NCBI GenBank assembly: GCA_038147495.1
Contig: JAYQTT010000013.1
Location: forward strand, 1-64,000
Length of the DNA stretch: 64,000 nt
DNA from: MED-G116 sp038147495
GTDB taxonomy: Bacteria > Pseudomonadota > Alphaproteobacteria > Puniceispirillales > Puniceispirillaceae
Direction: 5' to 3'
The translations under genes were made by a program, and so were the position numbers. Shown here piece by piece: positions 36,104 to 43,387 of the stretch. Position 1 is the stretch's first letter; each line of letters starts with the position of its first letter. The notes below the pieces were generated by a model. The model saw only the letters and a list, made by a program, of their open reading frames with translations, searched no databases and had not been told where the DNA came from.

Positions 36104-36121
36104 TTGGCCCGTCTTTGTTCC

Positions 36122-36592
36122 TCACCTCGCAAGCGACTTTCTGACTTTCTGTGCGATGCGGGATTTACCTTCAGAAATAAGGCTGGTTGTGTAGCTGCCT
36201 TCCGGCATATCGCTTTTTCTTTGGTTGATGATGTCTGCCAGATCATTGAGAAACAGCGCGGGTGCAGGGTTGTCATCATTGAAGCAGGTGGTTGTTCCAT
36301 TGTGGCAAGTCGGGCCTTCTGGCCGTGCTGTCACCAGCAAGGTGTCACAATCGCAGTCCAGTGCAACATCGACAAAATGCAGCACATTGCCTGAGCTTTC
36401 GCCCTTCGTCCAAAGCCGTTGTTTCGACCGGCTGAAAAACGTCACCTTGCCGGTTTCAAGGGTTTTGGCAAGGGCGTCTTCATTCATGTAACCAAGCATC
36501 AGCACAGCGCCATTGTCCGGGTTCTGCACAACCGCCGGCAACAACCCGTCACCCTTTTGCCAATCAGCAGCATTCTTTATGTCTGAAGTCAT
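36122..36592 (-). CDS. hisI: HisIE: phosphoribosyl-AMP cyclohydrolase with truncated HisE half
   Basis: The first about 110 residues are a complete PRA-CH domain: VLMLGYMNEDALAKTLETG, FFSRSKQRLWTKGESSGN, and zinc ligands in DCDCDTLLV and GPTCHNGTTTCF. It then continues with the opening of a HisE (PRA-PH) domain, ALFLNDLADIINQRK and SYTTSLISEGKSRIAQKV, but stops after RKSLAR instead of the conserved Glu-rich helix. A bifunctional HisIE is normally about 200 aa; this has 156. An 8-bp tandem duplication sits exactly at the break. PRA-CH should work; the pyrophosphohydrolase should not. Confidence 0.9.
   Translation of the reverse strand: MTSDIKNAADWQKGDGLLPAVVQNPDNGAVLMLGYMNEDALAKTLETGKVTFFSRSKQRLWTKGESSGNVLHFVDVALDCDCDTLLVTARPEGPTCHNGTTTCFNDDNPAPALFLNDLADIINQRKSDMPEGSYTTSLISEGKSRIAQKVRKSLAR
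36135..36150. repeat. 8-bp perfect tandem duplication at the hisIE break
   Basis: GACTTTCT occurs twice head to tail (36135-36142, 36143-36150). It falls at the point where the HisE similarity of hisIE ends (after IAQKV). It could be a replication-slippage product or the target-site footprint of an excised element. Confidence 0.7.
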
Positions 36593-36593
36593 C

Positions 36594-37376
36594 TTACAAT
36601 CGCACTTCGATGTTTTTGTCGGCTAGATATTGTTTCAGCTTCGGAATAGGGATCTGGCCGGTATGAAATACCGAGGCGGCAAGCCCGCCATCAATGTTGG
36701 TTTGCTCAAAAAGGTCGGAAAAATGGGCGTAATCCCCTGCCCCTCCGGAGGCAATGACCGGGATTGATACGGCATCACGCACCAGTGAGAGCTGTTGCAG
36801 ATCATAGCCGCGTTTTACCCCGTCATTATTCATGCAATTAAGGACGATTTCACCGGCGCCGCGGCGCTCTGCTTCAATTGCCCAGCTTACTGTATCACGG
36901 GTTGAGGCGATGGTTTTCGTCTCGTCCCCGGTATATTGATAGACCACATATTTGGGGCTGCCATCGGCAGATTCTTCAAGGCGGCTGTCGATTCCAACAA
37001 CGATACATTGTGTGCCAAAAATCTCTGCAAGCTCGGTGATGAATTCCGGCCTTTCAAGAGCAGGCGAGTTGATGGATATCTTGTCGGCGCCATCATTCAA
37101 AATGGCTCTTGCATCATTGACGGTGCGAATGCCACCGGCAACGCAGAACGGTATGTTGATCCGGCGCGCCACTTTGTTCACCCAGCTTTTGTCGACAACG
37201 CGCCCGTCGCTGCTTGCGGTGATGTCGTAGAACACCAGCTCATCAACGCCTTCATCGGCATAACGCTGGGCAAGCTCCAGAATGTCGCCCATATCGCGGT
37301 GATTGCGAAACTGGACGCCCTTGACAACGCGGCCGTCACGCACATCAAGGCAGGCAATGATACGTTTGGTCAGCAT
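36594..37376 (-). CDS. hisF: HisF, imidazole glycerol phosphate synthase cyclase subunit
   Basis: TIM-barrel cyclase (260 aa) forming IGP and AICAR from PRFAR and ammonia supplied by HisH. The start MLTKRIIACLDVRDGRVVKG is the family N-terminus with the catalytic Asp in CLDV; the second catalytic Asp is in LNCMNNDG (the common form is LTSMDRDG), and VIASGGAG is the phosphate site. The ATG at 37376 overlaps the hisA stop by seven bases. One base separates it from hisIE. Confidence 0.95.
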   Translation of the reverse strand: MLTKRIIACLDVRDGRVVKGVQFRNHRDMGDILELAQRYADEGVDELVFYDITASSDGRVVDKSWVNKVARRINIPFCVAGGIRTVNDARAILNDGADKISINSPALERPEFITELAEIFGTQCIVVGIDSRLEESADGSPKYVVYQYTGDETKTIASTRDTVSWAIEAERRGAGEIVLNCMNNDGVKRGYDLQQLSLVRDAVSIPVIASGGAGDYAHFSDLFEQTNIDGGLAASVFHTGQIPIPKLKQYLADKNIEVRL

Positions 37377-38140
37377 GATTTCGCCCTCGTGGCCTGCCAT
37401 TGCGGGTCTTGTGCGCGAATCTGGCCTGCTTTTAGGGCGTCCTCAACGCTGAACACGCCCTCATATAATGCCTTGCCAACGATCACGCCATCGGTGTTGA
37501 GCGCGGTGATATCGGCAAGGGTGCTCACCCCGCCAGATGCCTGCAAGGCGATCTGTGGGAAGGCGTCTTTGATGTGTGCATATAGCTCCAGATTGCACCC
37601 GGTCATTGTGCCATCACGATCAATGTCGGTGCACAACACATGACGAAGACCGTGTTCGACATAGGACTCGATAAAGGCCTCTAATGACGTGGTGCTCTCT
37701 TCCTGCCACCCAGAAACAGCGATGTTGTAGCCGCCCTCGCCCTTCATCACGTCTGCGGCTAGACAAATCCGCTCTGCGCCAAATGTTGAAAAGATGGATT
37801 GGACCATTTCAGGTTCACGCACGGCAAGGCTGCCGATGACGATACGACTGGCACCGGCATTGACAAGCGCGGCCACATCATCAGCCGAGCGAATGCCCCC
37901 GCCTGTTTGTACTTTCAGGCCTGATCTTTCGATGATCTCAGCGATAAGGCCGATTTGACGTTTATGAGGATCCTTGGCGCCATCAAGATCTACGAGGTGA
38001 AGCCATTCGGCTCCGGCACGTTGATAGGAGATGGCAACGTCAACCGGATTGTCACCATAGGTTGTCTGCTGGGCAAAATCCCCTTTATGCAACCGCACTA
38101 CGGCACCGTTGATCAAGTCAATAGCTGGATAGATAATCAT
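37370..38140 (-). CDS. hisA: HisA, ProFAR isomerase
   Basis: TIM-barrel isomerase (256 aa) converting ProFAR to PRFAR. MIIYPAIDLINGAVVRLHKGD holds the first catalytic Asp; CTDIDRDGTMTGCN the second; QASGGVSTLADI is the C-terminal phosphate-binding loop. It lies between hisH and hisF on the same strand. Confidence 0.96.
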   Translation of the reverse strand: MIIYPAIDLINGAVVRLHKGDFAQQTTYGDNPVDVAISYQRAGAEWLHLVDLDGAKDPHKRQIGLIAEIIERSGLKVQTGGGIRSADDVAALVNAGASRIVIGSLAVREPEMVQSIFSTFGAERICLAADVMKGEGGYNIAVSGWQEESTTSLEAFIESYVEHGLRHVLCTDIDRDGTMTGCNLELYAHIKDAFPQIALQASGGVSTLADITALNTDGVIVGKALYEGVFSVEDALKAGQIRAQDPQWQATRAKSC

Positions 38141-38169
38141 AATATCCCTGAATTTCCTGTTTTGAGTGC

Positions 38170-38766
38170 CTATAACGCAAGGAAGTTACGAATGATTTGT
38201 TCGCCAACTGCCCCTGATTTTTCCGGATGAAACTGGCAACCCATGAAATTTTCATGACCTGCAATGGCGGTAAATGCTGTGCCATAATTGCAGGAAGCGA
38301 TCGTCTCGCCAGACAGACCCGCATAATAGCTGTGCACGAAATAGACATGCGCGCCGTCCGGCACATTGGCAAGCAACGGGTGCCGCGTGCCACTGTCAAC
38401 CGCGTGAATTTGGTTCCACCCCATATGTGGAACACTGCGCGCCTCATCCGCCTGAAACCTTTTGCATGAACCGGCAAGAATACCCAGCATCTCGGCATCG
38501 CCCTCATCGGATCGCTCAAATAGCAATTGCATGCCAAGACACAAGCCAAGAACCGGCTGTTTGAGTTGTCTGATACAATCAACCAGGCCGTGTGCCTCAA
38601 GGGTCTGCATCGCCATTGCTGCCGCGCCAACACCGGGCAGAATCACCTTCGATGCCGCCTCGATTTTGTCCCGGCTATTGGTCAATTCTGCCTCTGCTCC
38701 GCATCTTTCAAGAGCGAATCTTACCGAGGCAATATTGGCGCCGCCGCTGTCTATAATCGCGATCAT
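38170..38766 (-). CDS. hisH: HisH, imidazole glycerol phosphate synthase glutaminase subunit
   Basis: Class I glutamine amidotransferase (198 aa) that feeds ammonia to HisF. Nucleophile Cys in VLGLCLGMQLLFE, and His-Glu in CQFHPEKSG complete the triad. The oxyanion strand PGVGAAAMAM is family-typical. It lies 9 bases after the hisC-hisB fusion and 29 before hisA. Confidence 0.95.
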   Translation of the reverse strand: MIAIIDSGGANIASVRFALERCGAEAELTNSRDKIEAASKVILPGVGAAAMAMQTLEAHGLVDCIRQLKQPVLGLCLGMQLLFERSDEGDAEMLGILAGSCKRFQADEARSVPHMGWNQIHAVDSGTRHPLLANVPDGAHVYFVHSYYAGLSGETIASCNYGTAFTAIAGHENFMGCQFHPEKSGAVGEQIIRNFLAL

Positions 38767-38775
38767 TTCATGTTC

Positions 38776-39957
38776 CTAAAGGGTGCCTTTGGTGCTTGGC
38801 ATCTCGCTTCCTTCCATGCGGATTGCCTGACGCAACGCTCGTCCAAAGCCTTTGAAGCAGGCCTCGACCATATGATGGCAATTTTCGCCGGTTACCGCGA
38901 TATGCAGATTGGCCTGCAGATTTTCAGCAAGGGAATAGAATACATGACGCACCATATCTGTTGGTAAATCACCAACATGTGTGGCCGGAAATTCCGGTTC
39001 AAAATCGAGATAGAAACGGCCACTCAAATCAAGCGCGACTGTCACCAAAGATTCATCCATCGGCAGGCAAAATCCGTATCGGCCAATCCCACGTTTGTCA
39101 CCAAGGGCGCCGCGTATGGCCTGCCCGATGGCAATGGCGCAATCCTCAATCGTGTGATGCGGATCAATATGCAGGTCCCCATCGCATTCAAGCGTCATGG
39201 CAAAGCCGCCATGTTTAGCGATTTGATCAAGCATGTGATCATAAAATCCAATGCCAGTCTGGATATTGTTTGGCCCCGCTCGGTCAAGATCGACCACAAC
39301 TGAAATAGCCGTTTCGCTTGTCCTTCGGATGATTTTCTGTGTTCGGCTTGGCTGTTCACTGATCGTGGCCGTGCCACCAAGGGCATCAAGAAGGCGCTGC
39401 ATTTCGGCATCGCTACCAATCGATATCCGGACCATGTTCTCAAGACGCGGTTGATGAGACTGGTTGCGCAGTATGATCCCTGCCTGCTGGGCCAGCCCAC
39501 AGAATTCACCGGCGTCTCGCGCTTTGACGAGGACAAAATTGGCATCTGACGGCAGGATACGCTCCACCTTGTCGCTTTTAGCGAGTTCCTTGCAAAACCA
39601 ATCCCGGCGGGCAACCGTTTGCGTGCGTTTTTCAGCAAGGCGTTTTTGATTGGACGCCGTCATGATGCTGCCGACATTGGCAATGACAGGTTGCGGGATT
39701 GGATAAGGCGCAAGAACCTTGCGCATCAGCTGTGTTACCGGCTGCGAGGCAATCGCACCGCCGCAGCGAAGGCCAGCTGCCGCATGTGATTTCGACAGTG
39801 TCCGCAGAATGACAAGATTGTCATAATCCTCGACAGCCGGTATCAGGCTTCGCGCGGCACCCGACTCGATTGCATAATCGATATAGGTTTCATCAACCAC
39901 AACAAGAGCCTGACCCTCAAAGCGGCGGCACAGGCTGACAATGGCTGTCTCATCCAT
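38776..39957 (-). CDS. hisB: C-terminal part of HisC fused to HisB (imidazoleglycerol-phosphate dehydratase)
   Basis: Downstream open part of a HisC-HisB fusion. Its first about 200 residues are the C-terminal two-thirds of histidinol-phosphate aminotransferase, including the PLP lysine in RTLSKSHAAAGLRCG and the segment VVVDETYIDYA. From about residue 205 a complete IGPD domain follows: RRTSETAISVVVDLD, TGIGFYDHMLDQIAKHG, HHTIEDCAIAIG and the second metal motif HHMVEACFKGFG. The same frame continues upstream across a single TGA codon (40075-40077) into the HisC N-terminus. The methionine at 39957 is an internal HisC residue and an unlikely natural start. Confidence 0.88.
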   Translation of the reverse strand: MDETAIVSLCRRFEGQALVVVDETYIDYAIESGAARSLIPAVEDYDNLVILRTLSKSHAAAGLRCGGAIASQPVTQLMRKVLAPYPIPQPVIANVGSIMTASNQKRLAEKRTQTVARRDWFCKELAKSDKVERILPSDANFVLVKARDAGEFCGLAQQAGIILRNQSHQPRLENMVRISIGSDAEMQRLLDALGGTATISEQPSRTQKIIRRTSETAISVVVDLDRAGPNNIQTGIGFYDHMLDQIAKHGGFAMTLECDGDLHIDPHHTIEDCAIAIGQAIRGALGDKRGIGRYGFCLPMDESLVTVALDLSGRFYLDFEPEFPATHVGDLPTDMVRHVFYSLAENLQANLHIAVTGENCHHMVEACFKGFGRALRQAIRMEGSEMPSTKGTL

Positions 39958-40074
39958 GACATTGGCCGTCGGGTTGTTCGGAGAGCAAACAAAAACAAGC
40001 TTGGTGTTTGCGTCTGCCGCGGCATCAATGGCCGCCGGATCAAGGCCGAAATCATCTGTCAGTGGCGCCTCACG

Positions 40075-40458
40075 TCATTCGACTCCCTGAAGAATTGCAG
40101 ATTGTGCATACATCGCGAATGTTGGGGGGCAAATGATCACATTGTCGATTGCCGGTTCGCAAAATGCCCGAAACAGGCACTCAATGGCCTCATCAGCGCC
40201 GCGCGTGATGATCAGATTGCGTGACGAGACATCCAGCCACTCGCAGAATTGCCGCACCAGCTCTTTTGGCTGCTGTGCAGAATAGCGCGCCAGATTGCCG
40301 GCGCCGATAAAGGCCTCATAGCTGCATTCATTTGCGTCAAGAAAGATCGTCTGGGCGTCATCAGCCACAAGTGATCTGGCTGAGGCATATTCGGCCATGG
40401 CAATAATGCCCGCCCGCGCACGCCCGGCGATTCCGGATATATAGGTTGGTTCTTTCAT
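40075..40458 (-). pseudogene. hisC: HisC N-terminal part, cut by in-frame TGA
   Basis: First 127 residues of the HisC-HisB fusion protein (histidinol-phosphate aminotransferase): FLDANECSYEAF, RYSAQQPKELVRQFCEWL and ITRGADEAIECLFRAF are family segments. The frame ends at TGA 40075-40077, but codons after it in the same frame read REAPLTDDFGLD and VFVCSPNNPTANV, exactly the next parts of HisC. No indel is needed; a single codon change explains it. The full fusion would be about 560 residues. It starts 9 bases after hisG. Whether any readthrough occurs is unknown. Confidence 0.85.
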
Positions 40459-40467
40459 GTTATCGCC

Positions 40468-41400
40468 TCAATCCAGCATTTTCTCGATTGGCATGACAAG
40501 GATCGAACTGGCGCCAGTATTTTGTAAATCTTCCATGGTTGTCCAGAACACTTCTTCATCACATACGGCATGTACCGCGACCATGTCCTCCCGCCCCTGC
40601 AGGGGCATGACAGTCGGTGACGCGGAGCCCGGCAGGACGGCCTTGATCGCGTCCAGTGCCTCAATCGGGCTGTTCAACATGATGTAGCGGCTGTTGTCGG
40701 CGCGGAGCACGGCCCGAATGCGTGACATCAATTTGTCGTAAATGGCGCTTAGACCATCACCCATCTGATCGGTCTTGATCATCACGGCTTGCGACTCAAG
40801 AATGGCTTCCTGCTCCATCAGCCCATTAGAGATGAGAGTGTTTCCGGTAGAAACAAGATCGCAGATAGCGTCAGCCAGATGGGTCCGTGGCGCGACTTCA
40901 ACCGCACCTTCCATCGTCACGATGTCCGCATCAACGTTTTTTTCAGCAAGAAATTTTGCCAGCAAGCCACGATAGGAGGTGGCGATTGTTTTACCCGCAA
41001 GCGCCTTAACAGAGCTGTAGCCGAAGCCTGTAGGCGTTGCAATTGACAGCCGACAACGTCCAAATCCTAAATTCTGGACCTGTTTGAGGCTGGCATATTT
41101 TTCCGGGAACAGTGCCTGTTTTTCCAGCAGGGTATTTTGACCAATAATGCCTACCTGACACACGTTTGTCGTGAGGAATGCGGGGATGTCATCATCCCTG
41201 ACCAAGAAAACATCAAGTGGAAAATTATGGGCGCGGCAAAGCAATTGGTCCCTGCTTTTGAGCAGTGATATACCCGCCTTTTCCAGCAACTTGACTGATT
41301 GCTCGGACAGGCGTCCCGACTTTTGAATGGCAATCTTCAGGCGGCCATCACCATTCATCGGGTTGGCTGATAGCGAGATTGTTTGTTGGGCGTTATTCAT
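40468..41400 (-). CDS. hisG: ATP phosphoribosyltransferase, long form
   Basis: First enzyme of histidine synthesis (310 aa). LKIAIQKSGRLSEQS starts the catalytic domain, and the PRPP-binding loop is ICDLVSTGNTLISNGL. The extra about 80 C-terminal residues are the histidine-feedback HisG_C domain of the long form. Alphaproteobacteria commonly have the short HisG that needs HisZ, so the long form points to a different ancestry. It lies 3 bases after the TrpR-family regulator. Confidence 0.95.
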   Translation of the reverse strand: MNNAQQTISLSANPMNGDGRLKIAIQKSGRLSEQSVKLLEKAGISLLKSRDQLLCRAHNFPLDVFLVRDDDIPAFLTTNVCQVGIIGQNTLLEKQALFPEKYASLKQVQNLGFGRCRLSIATPTGFGYSSVKALAGKTIATSYRGLLAKFLAEKNVDADIVTMEGAVEVAPRTHLADAICDLVSTGNTLISNGLMEQEAILESQAVMIKTDQMGDGLSAIYDKLMSRIRAVLRADNSRYIMLNSPIEALDAIKAVLPGSASPTVMPLQGREDMVAVHAVCDEEVFWTTMEDLQNTGASSILVMPIEKMLD

Positions 41401-41403
41401 AGG

Positions 41404-41697
41404 TCAAATTTTTCCCAGACGTTGCATTATTGTTTTGTAGCCGTCATTTCCACTGTTCAGAAAACGCGCGACACGGACGATCGTCGCGGTGCTTACTTTG
41501 GTTTCAGCAGCGATTTGACGGTAGGGTATGTTTTTCACGAGCATTTGCGCTACGCGCCACCGGTCAATCAACCCTTCTAACTCTGCAGGGGTGCACAGAT
41601 CATTGAAGAAACTGCGTGCCTCTTCATTGTCACGCAGTTCCAGAATGGCCTCATAGAGATCCATTTCATGTGTCTGATCAATGCTTGAGCGCTTCAC
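41404..41697 (-). CDS. TrpR/YerC-family transcriptional regulator, probable histidine operon repressor
   Basis: A 97-aa, all-helical protein of the TrpR/YerC/YecD family. The core LCTPAELEGLIDRWRVAQML and the helix-turn-helix QIAAETKVSTATIVRVA are clear. Family members located next to hisG have been proposed as histidine repressors (HisR); here it is the first gene of the his operon with 3 bases to hisG. A symmetric 22-bp site lies about 48 bases upstream. Feedback autoregulation is an inference. Confidence 0.87.
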   Translation of the reverse strand: MKRSSIDQTHEMDLYEAILELRDNEEARSFFNDLCTPAELEGLIDRWRVAQMLVKNIPYRQIAAETKVSTATIVRVARFLNSGNDGYKTIMQRLGKI

Positions 41698-41744
41698 GTG
41701 CCTTACCTCTCGTCAACACGAGCCCATCCCGTGTCAATGTGTTA

Positions 41745-41766
41745 GCGGTTTAATACGTTAAAACGC
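41745..41766. promoter_or_regulatory. Near-perfect 22-bp palindrome, candidate his-operon operator
   Basis: GCG-G-TTTAA-TACG-TTAAA-A-CGC: symmetric except for one pair and the four central bases. It lies 48-69 bases upstream of the TrpR-family gene, immediately downstream of a TTGACT that could be a -35 element on the minus strand. The TTTAA half-sites resemble the A/T-centred operators of TrpR-type proteins. Confidence 0.6.
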
Positions 41767-41806
41767 CAAAGTCAAATGACAATTGGTGAATTTTTAGAAA
41801 CTTTAT

Positions 41807-42682
41807 CTAGAAACCTTGAAGGGGATGCTCGGGGCCGCGCTGCAACCAATTGTTGCTTGGATATTTTGTTGTGCCTTCAATGACATGTAGCGCATAGGCA
41901 TGTCTTGACCGAGAAGATGTGTTGGCACCTGAAAGATGGGGCAGCCTGCCATGAAGCAGGACAAGGCTACCTTTTGGTGCGCTCAGTTCTGTATCGGCTT
42001 CCCTAAAAGGTGTGCCGTCCAATTCCTGCATCTGCAAATCACCGTTTTTATCCTGAAACAATTTGCGTAACGGGCCTTTGTGCCCACCATTTTCGGCATA
42101 TAAACAACCATTTTGTGCTGTCGCATCCTCAATCGCGACCCAGAAACCAACACAGCTTTCAGGTTCGGTGTAAAGAAATGTCGAGTCCTGATGGCAATTC
42201 ACCTCTCCACCAATATGTGCGTTTTTGCAGATATACATCGATTGCAATAGGCGCGGATCAGTGAACAGGCGCTGCGCCACCTCTTGCATCTGTGGCGATC
42301 TGGAAAATGCTGAAAATTTTGCGTCTAGATCATGCAAATTATGGCCGATCTTGTTCACCGCCTCGCGCATGGGCACGTTAAGCTTACCGTCTTCCGACAC
42401 CGCCCCCTCTTCCAGAAAAAATCGGATTTTGTCACCTGAAGTGCGGAAATAATCAGCCTTGGCGTGAGATTGCCCGGCCGCCGAGAAGATTACCAAATCC
42501 TCATCCGGTTTGTGATGGTCCATAAGGTGCTGGGCATGCGCTTTCAGCGCATCACATTGATCTGCAGGAAAAAAACCTTCGAGAACCAGAAAGCCATCGT
42601 TCTCAAAGGCCGAAACCATCTCATCCGTCATATTTCCTTGCCAGGTGAAACGCCGGGAAACACATGTCTTTTGGCTGTTCAT
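41807..42682 (-). CDS. Phytanoyl-CoA dioxygenase (PhyH) family protein
   Basis: Fe(II)/2-oxoglutarate dioxygenase of the PhyH family (291 aa). The iron ligands are HxD in VNCHQDSTFL and a distal His in LHGRLPHLSG; the 2-oxoglutarate Arg is in SSRSRHAYALHV. Substrate is not predictable from the sequence. It is followed on the strand by the his operon but the 109-base gap, holding a palindrome, argues for separate regulation. The upstream neighbour is sixA (11 bases). Confidence 0.88.
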   Translation of the reverse strand: MNSQKTCVSRRFTWQGNMTDEMVSAFENDGFLVLEGFFPADQCDALKAHAQHLMDHHKPDEDLVIFSAAGQSHAKADYFRTSGDKIRFFLEEGAVSEDGKLNVPMREAVNKIGHNLHDLDAKFSAFSRSPQMQEVAQRLFTDPRLLQSMYICKNAHIGGEVNCHQDSTFLYTEPESCVGFWVAIEDATAQNGCLYAENGGHKGPLRKLFQDKNGDLQMQELDGTPFREADTELSAPKGSLVLLHGRLPHLSGANTSSRSRHAYALHVIEGTTKYPSNNWLQRGPEHPLQGF

Positions 42683-42693
42683 TTTTCTTTCCT

Positions 42694-43206
42694 TTATTGG
42701 GACGGTGCGAGATCCCGAACGCGTATCATCGACAAAAGCGTGCCCTCATCAGGATCGATGTCGGCCAACCGGTCGACACCAAAGCCAACATCTGCGACGC
42801 AACAGGTGGGAAAATAGGACAGGTTTCGGTCAGTGTGCCTTGAGCCGACCATGTGATTAAGTAAAACCACAAGGCCCGGATTATGGCCCACGATCATGAT
42901 ATTATTCAGCTCGGCCGCGCGTTCCGCAATCAACAGCAACAGCGCGCTTGCCGTCCCCTCATATATCGATGGGCAAATTTCGTGCGGAATATCAGGCCAG
43001 TTACTACTGGCGATCTCAAATGTTTCGCGTGTTCGCGCCGCAGGAGATACCAGTACATGGTCCGGAAGCATGGCTTGTTGCTGTATGAAAGCGCCCATTG
43101 TCGCGGCGTTTCGCCGTCCGCGGCTGGTCAACTCGCGCTCAAAATCGTCCTTCGCCATTGAAGGCGTGTCGGCCTTGCCGTGTCTGAACAGGGTGATGCG
43201 CGCCAT
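42694..43206 (-). CDS. sixA: SixA-like histidine phosphatase
   Basis: Short histidine (phosphoglycerate mutase-like) phosphatase, 170 aa. The catalytic LFRHGKAD at the N-terminus, the Arg in SPAARTRET and the second His in IMIVGHNPGLVVLL are present. SixA removes phosphate from phosphohistidine of signalling or PTS-type proteins; the target here is unknown. Divergent from cysK. Confidence 0.88.
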   Translation of the reverse strand: MARITLFRHGKADTPSMAKDDFERELTSRGRRNAATMGAFIQQQAMLPDHVLVSPAARTRETFEIASSNWPDIPHEICPSIYEGTASALLLLIAERAAELNNIMIVGHNPGLVVLLNHMVGSRHTDRNLSYFPTCCVADVGFGVDRLADIDPDEGTLLSMIRVRDLAPSQ

Positions 43207-43387
43207 GTTTGCTTTCCAGTTGATGCAGGAGTGTCTAGAGTGGCACGGATTTACAAGGCGGGCAATAATAGCCGAAAGGTATATCCTGCCGCAGCTTTAC
43301 GTTTGTTAGGCTGTTGGTGTAATTACTGTTGTCCGATTAATTTTGCGTTTGATTCAAAATCACGAATTTCCACTCTGGAGCCCATTG

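Larger units (their letters stand above)
35079..36121. other. AT-rich 1-kb region without a convincing gene
   Basis: Between tRNA-Asn and the end of hisIE. It is visibly more AT-rich than its neighbours. Only short open frames of under 75 codons occur, apart from an out-of-frame extension of hisIE. It contains a perfect hairpin (35173-35192), a two-level inverted repeat (35386-35453) and a degenerate direct repeat (about 35848-36103), each listed separately. It may be debris between acquired DNA and the tRNA gene. Confidence 0.6.

Noticed and set aside
40075..40077. TGA in hisC-hisB read as selenocysteine, since selD is nearby
   Set aside because: HisC has no selenocysteine members I know of, no clear bacterial SECIS hairpin with the right spacing follows the codon, and selD here is coupled to selU (tRNA selenouridine).
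40075..40077. TGA reassigned to tryptophan
   Set aside because: Many intact genes in the window end with TGA at the correct family length (for example uvrA and scpB), so TGA is a normal stop.
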